From Bacillota bacterium (GTDB lineage Bacteria; Bacillota; Bacilli; Paenibacillales; NBRC-103111): DNA of 64,000 bases. The stretch is from contig JAEWIS010000048.1 of assembly GCA_023386955.1 (NCBI GenBank), positions 157,541 through 221,540 on the forward strand, in the 5' to 3' direction. The position numbers and the translations under genes were made by a program. Positions 43,401 to 52,904 of the stretch are shown here, in pieces (the first letter of the stretch is position 1; each line of letters begins with the position of its first letter). The notes beneath the pieces are model-generated. The model made no database searches. It was not told where the DNA came from and saw only the letters and a program-made list of their open reading frames with translations.

Positions 43401-45222
43401 TACTCTTCAGGAATTGGGTCCGGTACAGTCTGGCGTAGAGACCGTTTTGGGCCAGCAGCTCCTCATGGGTGCCCTGCTCGGCCAGTCTGCCTTCCTCCAG
43501 CACCAGGATCCGGTCAGCTGCCAGAATGGTGGATAACCGGTGGGCAATCACCAGCGTGGTGCGTCCCAGCATCAGCCGCTCCAGCGCCGCCTGGACATAG
43601 GCCTCCGATTCCGAATCCAGATGGGAGGTGGCCTCGTCCAGCACCAGAATCCGCGGATTGCGGAGGATGGCCCGGGCAATCGCCAGCCGCTGGCGTTCGC
43701 CGCCGGACAGCCGGTGTCCCCGTTCGCCGACCATAGTGTCGTAGCCTTCGGGTAACCCGGCGATCATGTCATGAATGTAGGCATCTCGGCAGGCCTGCTC
43801 CAATTCCGCGTCCGTGGCATCCAGCCGGGCAAACTGCAAATTCTCCCGGATGGTGGCGTGGAACAGGAAGGAATCCTGAGTGACGAAGGCCAGGCCTTGG
43901 CGCAGAGAGCTTTGGGTAATCATCCTCAGAGCCTTACCGTCCACCTCTACTACCCCTTCGGTTGGATCATGCAGCCGGGCCAACAGGCCAATCAGGGTGG
44001 TTTTGCCCGCGCCGCTGGGGCCGACAATGGCTACCAGCTCTCCCGGCTCCGCCTGGAAGCTGATGCTGCGAAGAGCATGTTTCCCCTGAGAAGACCCGCC
44101 ATAGCGGAAGGACACATTCCGGTATTCCACACGCCCCGCTATATTATAGAGCTCCTGCGCCTCCGGCGCATCCTTGATGTCCGGCTCCATATCCATGTAC
44201 TCAAACAGCCTGACGAATATTCCCATGGCCGTGGCCGCCTCTACATGAAGGTTCAACAAGGTCGTCACAGGCCCGTAAAGCCGCCCCGCATAAAATACAA
44301 ACGCGACAATGCCGCCCACCGTTAAGCTGTTATTCATAACGGAAACCCCGCCGTACCAGAAAATCACGGCCGTTCCCAATGGTGCCAGCAGCCCAACTGC
44401 CATGGAGTACCAGCGACCCACCAGATTGACCCTCAGCTCCAGCCCCATGACTTTTTCATTGAAGGTGCCGAACCGCTGCTCCTGGTATCCCTCTCTCCCG
44501 AACAACCGGGTGAGCATTGCTCCGGAAATACCGAACAGATCCCCCAGCATGGCGGACATCTCTCCGCGGGCCCGCTGGGTTTCCACCCGCAGCCGCTTCC
44601 GGGTAGCCGATACCCGGCGTACGGGCCAGATGAACAAGGGCAGAATAACAAGGGCAATCAAAGCAAGCTGCCAATTTAGCCGGATCAAAATAACCGCTGT
44701 GGTGATGGTAATTGCCGCTTGGGTAATGGCATTCACCACGGTCCCCGTTACGATTCCTTGTACCGCCTGGACATCTCCTGTCAGCCGCTGGATAATCTCT
44801 CCCGACCTGGAGTGCGTATAGAAGGCCATGGATTGCCGCTGCAAATTCCCGAACAGCTTATGCCGCAAGTCCCGCATGACGCTTTGGCCGACCTTGTTAT
44901 TCAAGTGGTTCTGCCACACGCCCAAAAGTCCGGCTGCCACTGGCAGCAGCACCATCAGCAAAACCATCTCCAAAAGCAAGTCTTTATTCCCGTCGGGAAT
45001 GGCATGGTCCACCACCTCCTTGACAAGCAAAGGCGGCACCAATCCGATCAAAGCCGATGCCAGCGCCAACAGCAGAATCAGCCCCAAGAGACGGGTATAT
45101 GGCTTGAACAGCTTAAAAGCTCTGGCAAAATCCATTTCGCTCCACTTGGCTTTGGGCGAATCCGGCCCCTTATGTATTCCTCCCGGCGGCATTCCCCCGC
45201 CGTACATCCCGCCCATCCGCAT
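43375..45222 (-). CDS. ABC exporter, fused permease-ATPase
   Basis: 615 residues from the ATG at 45222, which follows CGGAGGAG. The longer frame to 45420 adds a low-complexity stretch with no ribosome site. Six membrane helices, then the ATPase with Walker A GPSGAGKTT, signature LSGGERQRLAIARAI, Walker B ILVLDEATSH and the H-loop IAHRLST. Type IV exporter half of the MsbA/BmrA family, probably homodimeric, for lipids, drugs or peptides. A Gly/Met-rich cytoplasmic tail precedes helix 1. The last eight residues and stop come from a family D repeat, so the C-terminus has been replaced. Confidence 0.9.
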   Translation of the reverse strand: MRMGGMYGGGMPPGGIHKGPDSPKAKWSEMDFARAFKLFKPYTRLLGLILLLALASALIGLVPPLLVKEVVDHAIPDGNKDLLLEMVLLMVLLPVAAGLLGVWQNHLNNKVGQSVMRDLRHKLFGNLQRQSMAFYTHSRSGEIIQRLTGDVQAVQGIVTGTVVNAITQAAITITTAVILIRLNWQLALIALVILPLFIWPVRRVSATRKRLRVETQRARGEMSAMLGDLFGISGAMLTRLFGREGYQEQRFGTFNEKVMGLELRVNLVGRWYSMAVGLLAPLGTAVIFWYGGVSVMNNSLTVGGIVAFVFYAGRLYGPVTTLLNLHVEAATAMGIFVRLFEYMDMEPDIKDAPEAQELYNIAGRVEYRNVSFRYGGSSQGKHALRSISFQAEPGELVAIVGPSGAGKTTLIGLLARLHDPTEGVVEVDGKALRMITQSSLRQGLAFVTQDSFLFHATIRENLQFARLDATDAELEQACRDAYIHDMIAGLPEGYDTMVGERGHRLSGGERQRLAIARAILRNPRILVLDEATSHLDSESEAYVQAALERLMLGRTTLVIAHRLSTILAADRILVLEEGRLAEQGTHEELLAQNGLYARLYRTQFLKSTPKSEAKL

Positions 45223-45401
45223 GATAACTCCTCCGGTCCATTCATCGTAAACGCTCCCATGCTCTCCATTTTCCCACGCATGCGGGTCCGGTGCAACCAT
45301 CTGCCGGTATACAGGCTCGCCCGCAGTGTTTTTGGGTGTCGTGTTCCTGACTGTACCGCCGCAGGGCTCCAAGGAGCCGAGCCGCATATGCCCAATGGCT
45401 G

Positions 45402-45575
45402 AGCTCGAAATTTCATACACAAGTTGCCTCTCCGGGCCTAAATTATTCGATTATACTCGAAAATTCATACATAATTTCCTGAATTCGGCGCTGACACAGG
45501 AAATATAGTCGATATTTCATATACAATCGTTCGTTTTGCGGATTTTCCAGAGATTATACTCGAAATTTCATATCC
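45402..45575. repeat. family C array, copy 2 (51-52-bp periodic)
   Basis: Four units with reference C of TTTCATA at 45414, 45466, 45518 and 45569, spaced 52, 52 and 51 bp. All are inverted relative to copy 1. They occupy the divergent spacer between the ABC exporter and the serS promoter. Confidence 0.8.
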
Positions 45576-45624
45576 AGCATCATCCATCAGGTTACCATAC
45601 TTCTTATTCCCAGCCGAGCCTCCC

Positions 45625-45653
45625 TTGCAGCCGCCCCTGGAATCATGTATACT
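45625..45653 (+). promoter_or_regulatory. sigma-A promoter of T-box-serS
   Basis: TTGCAG (45625-45630), 17-bp spacer, TATACT (45648-45653). Confidence 0.75.
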
Positions 45654-45659
45654 AGCAAC

Positions 45660-45877
45660 TAATTCAAAAGCAGCATTGGCCGATGACGAGCTTCCAACTC
45701 CGAGGCGTATTCGCTAAGAAGAGCGGAGCTAGCTACCCTCTCTTCCAAGTTTACCGGCCCGCCCGTTACCGCGGAACCAAAGAGGATCGGAATTATCCGT
45801 CGAGGAAATTCCGGTCAAGTTGGGTGGCACCGCGAGTCCAAGCGCTCCTCGTCCCATACGGATGAGGGCGCTTTTTG
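45660..45877 (+). promoter_or_regulatory. T-box riboswitch
   Basis: The invariant T-box sequence GGGTGGCACCGCG is at 45821-45833. Stem I features (GATGACGAG, AAGAGCGGAG) lie upstream, and a terminator AGCGCTCCTCGTCC.../GGATGAGGGCGCT with a T-run ends at 45877. Uncharged tRNA-Ser is expected to stabilise the antiterminator and switch on serS. A specifier codon such as TCC near 45700 is plausible but not proven. Confidence 0.9.
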
Positions 45878-45950
45878 CATTTTTCCGGGAAAAATGCCCG
45901 TTCGGGCACATTTTCTTACGGAGACATTCAGCGGACAGGAGCGGATACGG

Positions 45951-47240
45951 ATGTTAGACATGAAATGGATTCGGCAGCACAGCAAGGCTGTACAGGAGGC
46001 GGCGGACCGCAAGGGGATCGCCTTTTCGGTGGAGGAGCTGCTTCAGGCGGATGAGAACAGGCGCCGGCTGCTCACCCAAACCGAGGAGGGGAGGCAGGCC
46101 CGCAACCGGCTTTCCCAGGAGGTGGGGCGCCATCTGCAGGAGGGACGACAGTCCGAGGCTGAAACAGCTAAGGCCCAAGTCAAGGAATGGAATTTGCGGT
46201 TGTCCTTTCTGGAGGAGCATTTGCAAAAGGCAGACACTGTGGTCCATGAGCTGCTGCTGCTAGCTCCGAACATCACGTCGCCGGATACGCCGGCCGGTGC
46301 TTCGGATGCGGACAATGTGGCAGTGCGCCATGTAGGCAGCCTGCCGGAGTGGGCGTTCGCGCCACGGGACCATATGGCCCTGGCGGAGCTTCACCGCTTG
46401 GCGGATGTTCCCCGCGGTGTCAAAACCGGAGGCGCCCGCAGCTATTATTTGACGGGAGCGGGCGTGGCGCTGCACCGGGCTGTCCAGCAGCTGGCCATGG
46501 ATATGCTGGCAGAGCGGGGTTATCAGTGGATGGAGGTCCCCCTGTTAGTGCGGGGAGAAGCGCTGGTAAATACCGGGTTTTTTCCGTTGGGCCGGGATCA
46601 GGTTTACCGGGTGGAGGGTGCGGACAGCTACCTGGCAGGTACCTCGGAGGTGCCTTTGGTATCCTTTTATGCCGGAGAGATTGTGGATGTGGACCAACCT
46701 CTGCGCCTGGCGGCATCGTCCGTTTGTTTCCGCAGCGAGGTGGGTGCTGCCGGCCGGGATGTCCGTGGACTGTACCGGGTGCACCAGTTTTCCAAGGTGG
46801 AGCAGGTAGTGCTCTGCCGGAATGATCCCGAAGAGTCGGAGCGGCTGCTCCAGGAGATTACCGCAAACGCCGAAGAACTGCTCCGGCGTCTGGAGCTGCC
46901 CTACCGGGTAATGGCGGTTTGCGCCGGCGATATGTCCCAGAAAACCTATAAGCAATACGACATCGAAACCTGGATGCCCAGCCGGGAGGCCTACGGGGAA
47001 ACCCACTCGTCGTCCAACCTGCACGACTTCCAGGCCAGACGCGCCAATATCCGCTACCGGGACAGCGAAGGCAAGCTGCGTTTTTGCCATACACTAAACA
47101 ACACCATGGTGGCGACGCCGCGGATTCTCATCCCGTTATTGGAAAACCACCAGGAGGAGGACGGCTCGGTCCGGATCCCGGCCGCCCTGCAGCCGTATAT
47201 GAACGGGTTGACCAAGCTGGAGCCTCCACAGGTGCTGTGA
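45951..47240 (+). CDS. serS: serine--tRNA ligase
   Basis: 429 residues from the ATG at 45951, following GACAGGAGCGG. N-terminal coiled-coil arm (about 35-105), then the class II core: motif 2 CFRSEVGAAGRDVRGLYRVHQF and the SNLHDFQARRANIRYR segment. Motif 3 reads LNNTMVATPRILIPLLEN instead of the usual bacterial LNGSGLAVGRT; it is closer to eukaryotic or organellar SerRS. That suggests a divergent, perhaps second, SerRS. Charges tRNA-Ser in the cytoplasm. Controlled by the T-box upstream. Whether a standard SerRS exists elsewhere cannot be seen. Confidence 0.9.
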   Translation: MLDMKWIRQHSKAVQEAADRKGIAFSVEELLQADENRRRLLTQTEEGRQARNRLSQEVGRHLQEGRQSEAETAKAQVKEWNLRLSFLEEHLQKADTVVHELLLLAPNITSPDTPAGASDADNVAVRHVGSLPEWAFAPRDHMALAELHRLADVPRGVKTGGARSYYLTGAGVALHRAVQQLAMDMLAERGYQWMEVPLLVRGEALVNTGFFPLGRDQVYRVEGADSYLAGTSEVPLVSFYAGEIVDVDQPLRLAASSVCFRSEVGAAGRDVRGLYRVHQFSKVEQVVLCRNDPEESERLLQEITANAEELLRRLELPYRVMAVCAGDMSQKTYKQYDIETWMPSREAYGETHSSSNLHDFQARRANIRYRDSEGKLRFCHTLNNTMVATPRILIPLLENHQEEDGSVRIPAALQPYMNGLTKLEPPQVL

Positions 47241-47391
47241 TTGGAACGTCAAAAGTTAGCAGCGGTGTCAGCCACCAAAGGGGGGTACCCCGCCCGGTCA
47301 CCGTACCGGGGGGTGACAGCCGTGGCCCTGCTCCTTCACACAATGGCTTTTTGGGGTCCGTCTACGCGCTTCACCGACAGCTGGGATTGCG

Positions 47392-47626
47392 TGTAACGGA
47401 ACTCAGCGCCTCTTAGCCGGGCAAATTCGACTGTTTATCTTTTTAACGGAACTACGAAGCGCTTAGCGGCTGAATTGCGGTAAAACAGGAGCTCCGAAGG
47501 GCGCTAAGCGCTTCTGAGTTCCGTTACAATCCGGATTAGTCCCAAAGAACCTCGTAAGAGCTTCTGAGTTCCATTACAGTTCCAGTTAGCCCGAAGATGC
47601 ACGTAAGCGCTTCTGAGTTCCGTTAG
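47392..47626. repeat. family B array, copy 2 (50-bp periodic inverted repeats)
   Basis: Forward units have ACGG at 47396 and 47446; inverted units have CCGT/CCAT at 47521, 47571 and 47620. Spacing is 50, 50 and 49 bp within groups. It fills most of the convergent spacer between serS and yyaC. A further short repeat, GAAGAATTGCGAT, recurs at 47656-47690. Confidence 0.8.
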
Positions 47627-47733
47627 CGCAGGAGCGGCATAATGACGTAGTAGATGAAGAATTGCGATGAAGAATTGCGATGAACAATTGCAATGAAAGA
47701 TTTCGAAGAGCGTTATGCGCAATATAACGCCAA

Positions 47734-47760
47734 GAAGCCCGGCCAATTAGGCCGGGCTTC
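47734..47760. terminator. hairpin terminator between serS and yyaC
   Basis: GAAGCCCGGCC (47734-47744) and GGCCGGGCTTC (47750-47760) form a perfect 11-bp stem with a 5-nt loop. U-runs are weak on both sides. Confidence 0.6.
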
Positions 47761-47799
47761 TTCACATTATGCGGCATACACACTTACCACCAGGCGTTA

Positions 47800-48372
47800 T
47801 CACGCCTCCGCCGGGAAAATCTCCAGCGCCGCCTGGACCACCTGGCGGGCCATCGGCAGCACCCTTCCCAAGGGTGCTGTTTGCAGGGCAGTGTAGGGAT
47901 GCGCCCTGTTCTCACAGACAATGCCGCCGATGGAGTAATCCCCCACCGGCGGCAGTCCACGGCGGAGCGAAGCCCCGGGAACCAGGGGCCCCTCCCGCAT
48001 CAGGAACAGGCCCGTGCTGGCGGCGGTTCCCAAGCAGGCGTCCACCGCCACCAGCCTGCACCCCGGAGCGGCCAGCATAGCCTCCAGCTCCAAAATGCGC
48101 TCCCCCCAGGTATCCCCGTCGCAGGGGCGGTCCAGCGTCCCAACTACGCGCGCGTAGCCTGCCTCCTGCAGCAGCGTCCCTGTCAGCGGACCGAAGGCAT
48201 CGCCGCTGGAACGGTCGGTGCCGATACACAGGAACACCAGCTGCTCCCGGCCCACACCCGACATACGGAGGCGCCGGAATAGCTCCGGCAGCTTGCTTCC
48301 GCCCGCCGTTTTGCGCCAGCCGCTTCCCGCACCTGGAGAAACTACCGGTCCCCCGGACCACTGTTGGGCCAT
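47800..48372 (-). CDS. yyaC: YyaC-family spore protein
   Basis: 190 residues from the ATG at 48372 (GGAGG ten bases upstream). VFLCIGTDRSSGDAFGPLTG, VAVDACLG and YSIGGIVCENRAH identify the YyaC/DUF1256 family, distantly related to GPR-type spore proteases and expressed during sporulation in Bacillus. Biochemical role unproven. Its presence supports an endospore former. Single gene, convergent with serS. Confidence 0.88.
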   Translation of the reverse strand: MAQQWSGGPVVSPGAGSGWRKTAGGSKLPELFRRLRMSGVGREQLVFLCIGTDRSSGDAFGPLTGTLLQEAGYARVVGTLDRPCDGDTWGERILELEAMLAAPGCRLVAVDACLGTAASTGLFLMREGPLVPGASLRRGLPPVGDYSIGGIVCENRAHPYTALQTAPLGRVLPMARQVVQAALEIFPAEA

Positions 48373-48518
48373 CTGTCCAAAACCTCCATCTATCTTTCTC
48401 CCGCATTGTCCTCGGCCCAATCATAGAACAGCCCGTATTACAGCACGTCCTGAAATCTGCCTTTTTTGCCTCCAACTGCGTGTATCATGCCAAGGATGCC
48501 CCTGTCATGCGTGTCCAC

Positions 48519-50204
48519 TTAGAACAACCCGTGAACGGTGCCGTCCTGGTCGATGTCCATCCGCAGAGCCGCCGGCACCTTAGGCAAACCCGGCATCCGC
48601 AGAATATCTCCCGTCATAGCTACAATAAAGCCTGCACCCAGGGAGGGCTTCAGCTCGCGGATAGTAATGGTAAAACCCTCCGGCCTGCCCACAAGAGCTG
48701 CCTGATCGGAGAGGGAATATTGGGTTTTGGCCATACAGAGGGGCAGCTTGTCCCAGCCGTTCTTCTTGAACTCCTCAATCTGCTTGCGGGCTTTATCCGA
48801 GAAGTTTACACCCTCCGCACCGTAGAAGGTCCGGGCAATGGCCTCCGCCTTGACCGGAATCTCATCATCTGCCCGGTATGCGGGAACAAACCCTTCCCCC
48901 GCCCCTTCGGCAGCTGCCACAACGGCCCGGGCCAGACCCTCGCCGCCGGCTCCGCCCTGCTCCCATACCCGGCACAGCTCCACCGCAAAGCCATGCTCCC
49001 GGCACAGCTTCTTCAACAGCTCCACTTCACCTTCGGTATCTGTGGGGAACTCATTCACCGCCACCACAAAAGGCAGGCGGACAGCTGCAATGGACTCCGC
49101 ATGCTTCTGCAGGTTGGCAAACCCACGGGCCAATGCAGCCAAATCCTCGCGGGCAAGCACATCCTTGGCTGCGCCGCCGTGCAGCTTCAGCGCCCGGACC
49201 GTAGCAACGATTACTACCGCTGCGGGACTCAAGCTCCCTTTGCCGCATTTGATATGCAGGAACTTCTCTGCACCCAGATCCGCGCCGAAGCCCGCTTCCG
49301 TCACGGCATACTCACCCAGCTTCAGCGCCATGCGGGTTGCGGTAAGGCTATTGCAGCCGTGGGCGATATTGGCGAAGGGACCGCCGTGGACCAGCGCCGG
49401 GGTATTCTCCAGTGTCTGCACCAGATTGGGCTTCACCGCTTCCTTCAGCAGCACCGCCATGGCCCCTTGAGCCTGCAGATCACGCACATATACCGCTTGT
49501 CCTGTATAGGTGTAGCCGATGAGCATCCGGGAAAGGGCCTCCTTCAGCTCGCCCAGCCCTTCAGTCAGACAGAGAATCGCCATAATTTCGGAAGCGACGG
49601 TTATTTCGAAGCCGTCCTCCCGGGGCACACCCTCCGTTTTGCCGCCCATGCCGATCATAATATGGCGCAGCGCGCGGTCATTCATGTCCACCACACGCTT
49701 CCACACGATCCGGCGGGGGTCCAGCCCGAGGGAATTACCCTGCTGCAGATGGTTGTCGATCAGAGCCGCCAGCAGATTATGGGCCGAGGTAACGGCATGC
49801 ATATCCCCGGTAAAATGCAGATTGATGTCCTCCATCGGCACCACCTGGGAATAACCCCCGCCTGCCGCTCCTCCCTTCAGCCCGAAGCAGGGGCCCAAGG
49901 ACGGCTCCCGCACCGCAAGCACGGTTTTGCGCCCGATCCGGTTCAGCGCCTGGGCCAAGCCCACACTGACCGTTGTTTTGCCTTCGCCTGCTGCAGTGGG
50001 GTTAATAGAGGTCACCAGAATCAGCTTACCCTCCGGCTTGTTCTCCAACCGGCGCAGAACGTTCAGGTCAATCTTGGCCTTGTAACGTCCATACCCCTCC
50101 CACTCTTCTTCGTGAAGCCCCAATTCCGCCGCAATGACGCCGATCCGCTCCATGCGGGCCTGCCGTGCGATCTCAATATCACTGACGATTGCTCCTGTTG
50201 CCAT
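48519..50204 (-). CDS. fhs: formate--tetrahydrofolate ligase
   Basis: 561 residues. P-loop-like NPTAAGEGKTTVSVGL near residue 60 and FHGGPFANIAHGC-type segment (VHGGPFANIAHGCNS) are diagnostic. Makes 10-formyl-THF from formate, THF and ATP for purine and formyl-Met synthesis. The two adjacent ATG codons at 50207 and 50204 are both possible; 50204 has the better spacing from AGGTG. Monocistronic; no clear terminator was seen between it and yyaC. Confidence 0.95.
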   Translation of the reverse strand: MATGAIVSDIEIARQARMERIGVIAAELGLHEEEWEGYGRYKAKIDLNVLRRLENKPEGKLILVTSINPTAAGEGKTTVSVGLAQALNRIGRKTVLAVREPSLGPCFGLKGGAAGGGYSQVVPMEDINLHFTGDMHAVTSAHNLLAALIDNHLQQGNSLGLDPRRIVWKRVVDMNDRALRHIMIGMGGKTEGVPREDGFEITVASEIMAILCLTEGLGELKEALSRMLIGYTYTGQAVYVRDLQAQGAMAVLLKEAVKPNLVQTLENTPALVHGGPFANIAHGCNSLTATRMALKLGEYAVTEAGFGADLGAEKFLHIKCGKGSLSPAAVVIVATVRALKLHGGAAKDVLAREDLAALARGFANLQKHAESIAAVRLPFVVAVNEFPTDTEGEVELLKKLCREHGFAVELCRVWEQGGAGGEGLARAVVAAAEGAGEGFVPAYRADDEIPVKAEAIARTFYGAEGVNFSDKARKQIEEFKKNGWDKLPLCMAKTQYSLSDQAALVGRPEGFTITIRELKPSLGAGFIVAMTGDILRMPGLPKVPAALRMDIDQDGTVHGLF

Positions 50205-50279
50205 CATTTCACCTGGTCCTGTCCTTGATTTATGGAAAACATCCTTGCACATGCCAACAGAATACCATATTTGGACAGG

Positions 50280-50309
50280 AAAAACGACTGCCCCCCGATT
50301 TGGGGGGCA
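50280..50309 (-). terminator. terminator of the PAS sensor kinase gene
   Basis: TGCCCCCC/GGGGGGCA stem (50289-50309), then GTCGTTTTT on the minus strand. Confidence 0.75.
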
Positions 50310-50329
50310 CCAACTTCTAGTTCACCCTC

Positions 50330-52723
50330 CTAATTCACCCGGACCGGCAAATTAACGTCGAAAATCGTCCCGATGCCCACCTCACTCTGAACCTTCACCG
50401 TGCCGCCGTGCTCCTGGATAATCCGGAAGCTGACCATAAGCCCCAGGCCGGTTCCTTTTTCCTTGGTGGTATAAAAGGGCTCTCCCAGCTTCTGCAGCCT
50501 CTCCGGAGGAATGCCCTGCCCCTGGTCCTCGAAGCGGACGTTCACCCTGCCCGGAACGGGGTGGGAGAGGCTCACATTGATTGTTCCGCCCATGGTCATG
50601 GATTCCACCGCATTTTTCAGCAAATTAATAAAAACCTGCTTCAGCTGGTTCTCATCACAATCCACGATCACCTCATCCTCCGTCAACACATGGGTGACGA
50701 TTTGAACATTGTTCAGAAGAGCCTGGCTGGTTAAAAACGCGATGACCACCCGGACAACCTGCACCAGGTTGCGGGGCTCCATCTTGGTAATCTGCGGCTT
50801 GGATAACACCAGAAACTCACTGACAATATTATTGATCCGGTCCAGTTCCGACAGCATCAGCTCGAAGAAAAACTCGTTCTCGTTGGTTCTTTGCTGGAGC
50901 AGCTGCAAAAAGCCCTTCAGCGAAGTTAGCGGGTTGCGGATTTCGTGGGCAACTCCGGCGGCAAGCTGCCCAACCACCGATAGCTTCTCCGATTTCAGCA
51001 GCATTTCCTCTGCCTGCTTGCGCTCGGTGATATCCCGTCCTACGATAAGCAAATTCGTCTCTTCCCCCAGCTCCAAATCGGGGATACAGCGGCAGGACAC
51101 CTCCAATACAACCCATTGGCCCGCCGAATGCCGGAACCTCAGCTCCACCACCTCCACAGCTTGGGACAAAATGGAGTCCTGAAGCAGCTTCTTTAATTTG
51201 CTTCTGTCATCCTGGTGAATCATAAGGCAGACGCATTGCCCCATCAATTCCTCCGGCTCCGTTCCCAGCAGAAACCGGCTGGAGGGTGACCAATATTCGA
51301 TATCGCCCTGCGGAGTCAGCACGCCGATGATATCCGTCATATTTTCCGCGATGAGCCTGTATTTCATTTCACTGCGGCGGAGTGCCGCCTCTACCCGTTT
51401 GTTGTCGGTAATGTCCCGTGAGATGGAAGCGATGGCGATGGCATTCCCGGCATTGTTGCGGATAGGCGAAATGGTAACGCTCACATCAAACTCCTCGCCA
51501 TTGCGCTTGATCCTCCGGGTTTCATAACCGCTGATATGGCCGCCGAATTCCACCACCTCATGAAAGTTCTGCACCTCCTCCTGCAAGTCAGCGGGCACAG
51601 TAAGATAGACGCTTTTGCCGATACATTCCTCGTAGGACCATCCGAACAGCCCCATAAACGCCTCATTCACATGCAGGGTGTCCCCGTTCAAATCTGTCAC
51701 ACAAATGGCATCGGAGGTATTGTTGAAGAAGGACTCCAGCATCTCCTTGGTCCAGGTCAGCTCTGCCTCCGTTTCCTTCCGTTCGCTGATATCCATACAA
51801 TAGCCCAGAATTTCCCGTCCCTCCGCCTCACCTCCGAAGGGCTGCAGCGTAATCAGGCATGGAATGGATGCGATGCTGGTCTCAAAAACCACCTGCCGCT
51901 CCTCCTCCCATGCGATGTGGAAATAGTAGCGGATCGACTTGGCGGTTTCCGGCGGGAACACCTCCTGGAGCGTACGGCCGATGATCCGTTCATCGGGAAG
52001 TCCCAGCTTCAGAGCAAGCTCCCCCGTCCAGAGCGTACACTTGAAATCTCCTTCGGCATTGCCTATGTATTTGAAAATAATGCCCTGCTGATGGCGCAGA
52101 ATTTCGTTAAACGAACGCTCCGATCGTTCCAGCTCCTGACGGATCCGCCGTTGCCCGAACAACCCGCGAATGGTCACCTGCTGCAAGAGCCTGCCGGAAG
52201 CGAGGAAACAAGTGAATATCCATTCGCTCTCCTGCTCCAGTCCCTCGGGGCTTAAGCTGCGCAGCTCCATCCGTCGGAACTGGTCCGGCTCCGGGGCGGC
52301 AATGCCCTCCAGCCTTTTCCTGTCCTCGGGATGAATGAATTGGAGCAGTTGGCGGTAGCTTGCCAATCTGGTGGAGGCCAGCCATTTTTCGGCGGCGGCA
52401 TTCAGGTAGACAGGCTCATTCCCATCAAACAGAAACACAGGATCCGGCTGGATGCCCAACAGCTTAAATTCCTCCTGCTTGTCCTGCGCTTCCGCAAAAG
52501 ATGCCGCACCGGTTTGCCGCTGAAGGTCAGCCCGGCTGCGCCCCTCCGCCTTGTCATAATAATAGCCGGCAGCATAGGCTGTACCCACAAATCCCAGAAG
52601 CCATACCAGCCCGGCAGGCTGGAACGCGGGGAATCTCCCGTCACGAAACCAAACTGTCATATGCATCAGGCTGACGAACGCCACCGAAATCAAAACTGCA
52701 ACCGTTTTGCCTCTCCGTATCAT
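50330..52723 (-). CDS. PAS-domain sensor histidine kinase
   Basis: 797 residues from the ATG at 52723; a TTG at 52744 is an alternative. Two N-terminal hydrophobic segments (VAVLISVAFVSLMHMTVWF, LVWLLGFVGTAYAAGY), then several PAS/PAC modules (about 85-210, 215-335, 335-455, 460-580; each ends with a DISERK or DITERK-like PAC signature). HisKA has phosphoacceptor GVAHEIRNPLTSLKGFL, and the HATPase has NLLKNAVESM and GTGLGLMVS. Resembles the orphan sporulation kinases KinA/KinE and YkoH-like kinases. No response regulator adjacent, consistent with an orphan phosphorelay input. Signal unknown. Confidence 0.9.
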   Translation of the reverse strand: MIRRGKTVAVLISVAFVSLMHMTVWFRDGRFPAFQPAGLVWLLGFVGTAYAAGYYYDKAEGRSRADLQRQTGAASFAEAQDKQEEFKLLGIQPDPVFLFDGNEPVYLNAAAEKWLASTRLASYRQLLQFIHPEDRKRLEGIAAPEPDQFRRMELRSLSPEGLEQESEWIFTCFLASGRLLQQVTIRGLFGQRRIRQELERSERSFNEILRHQQGIIFKYIGNAEGDFKCTLWTGELALKLGLPDERIIGRTLQEVFPPETAKSIRYYFHIAWEEERQVVFETSIASIPCLITLQPFGGEAEGREILGYCMDISERKETEAELTWTKEMLESFFNNTSDAICVTDLNGDTLHVNEAFMGLFGWSYEECIGKSVYLTVPADLQEEVQNFHEVVEFGGHISGYETRRIKRNGEEFDVSVTISPIRNNAGNAIAIASISRDITDNKRVEAALRRSEMKYRLIAENMTDIIGVLTPQGDIEYWSPSSRFLLGTEPEELMGQCVCLMIHQDDRSKLKKLLQDSILSQAVEVVELRFRHSAGQWVVLEVSCRCIPDLELGEETNLLIVGRDITERKQAEEMLLKSEKLSVVGQLAAGVAHEIRNPLTSLKGFLQLLQQRTNENEFFFELMLSELDRINNIVSEFLVLSKPQITKMEPRNLVQVVRVVIAFLTSQALLNNVQIVTHVLTEDEVIVDCDENQLKQVFINLLKNAVESMTMGGTINVSLSHPVPGRVNVRFEDQGQGIPPERLQKLGEPFYTTKEKGTGLGLMVSFRIIQEHGGTVKVQSEVGIGTIFDVNLPVRVN

Positions 52724-52904
52724 CCTTAAGATGTCCCCTTCCAACTCCCATGGCTTACCTTGCCAGTGGCAGCAAGAGACGCCATTCCCTATAAGCTAAT
52801 TCTACGTTAAACCTTACCAGTTTCCCAGTTAAAAATGAAAAAAACTCCTGTCAAAGGAAATTCAAGAAGTGTATGGTCAGAGCGCAGCCCTTAAACGGGT
52901 ATAG

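Noticed and set aside
43375..45420. Longer start for the ABC exporter at 45420
   Set aside because: The extra 66 codons overlap a family C repeat and have no ribosome site; the ATG at 45222 has CGGAGGAG.
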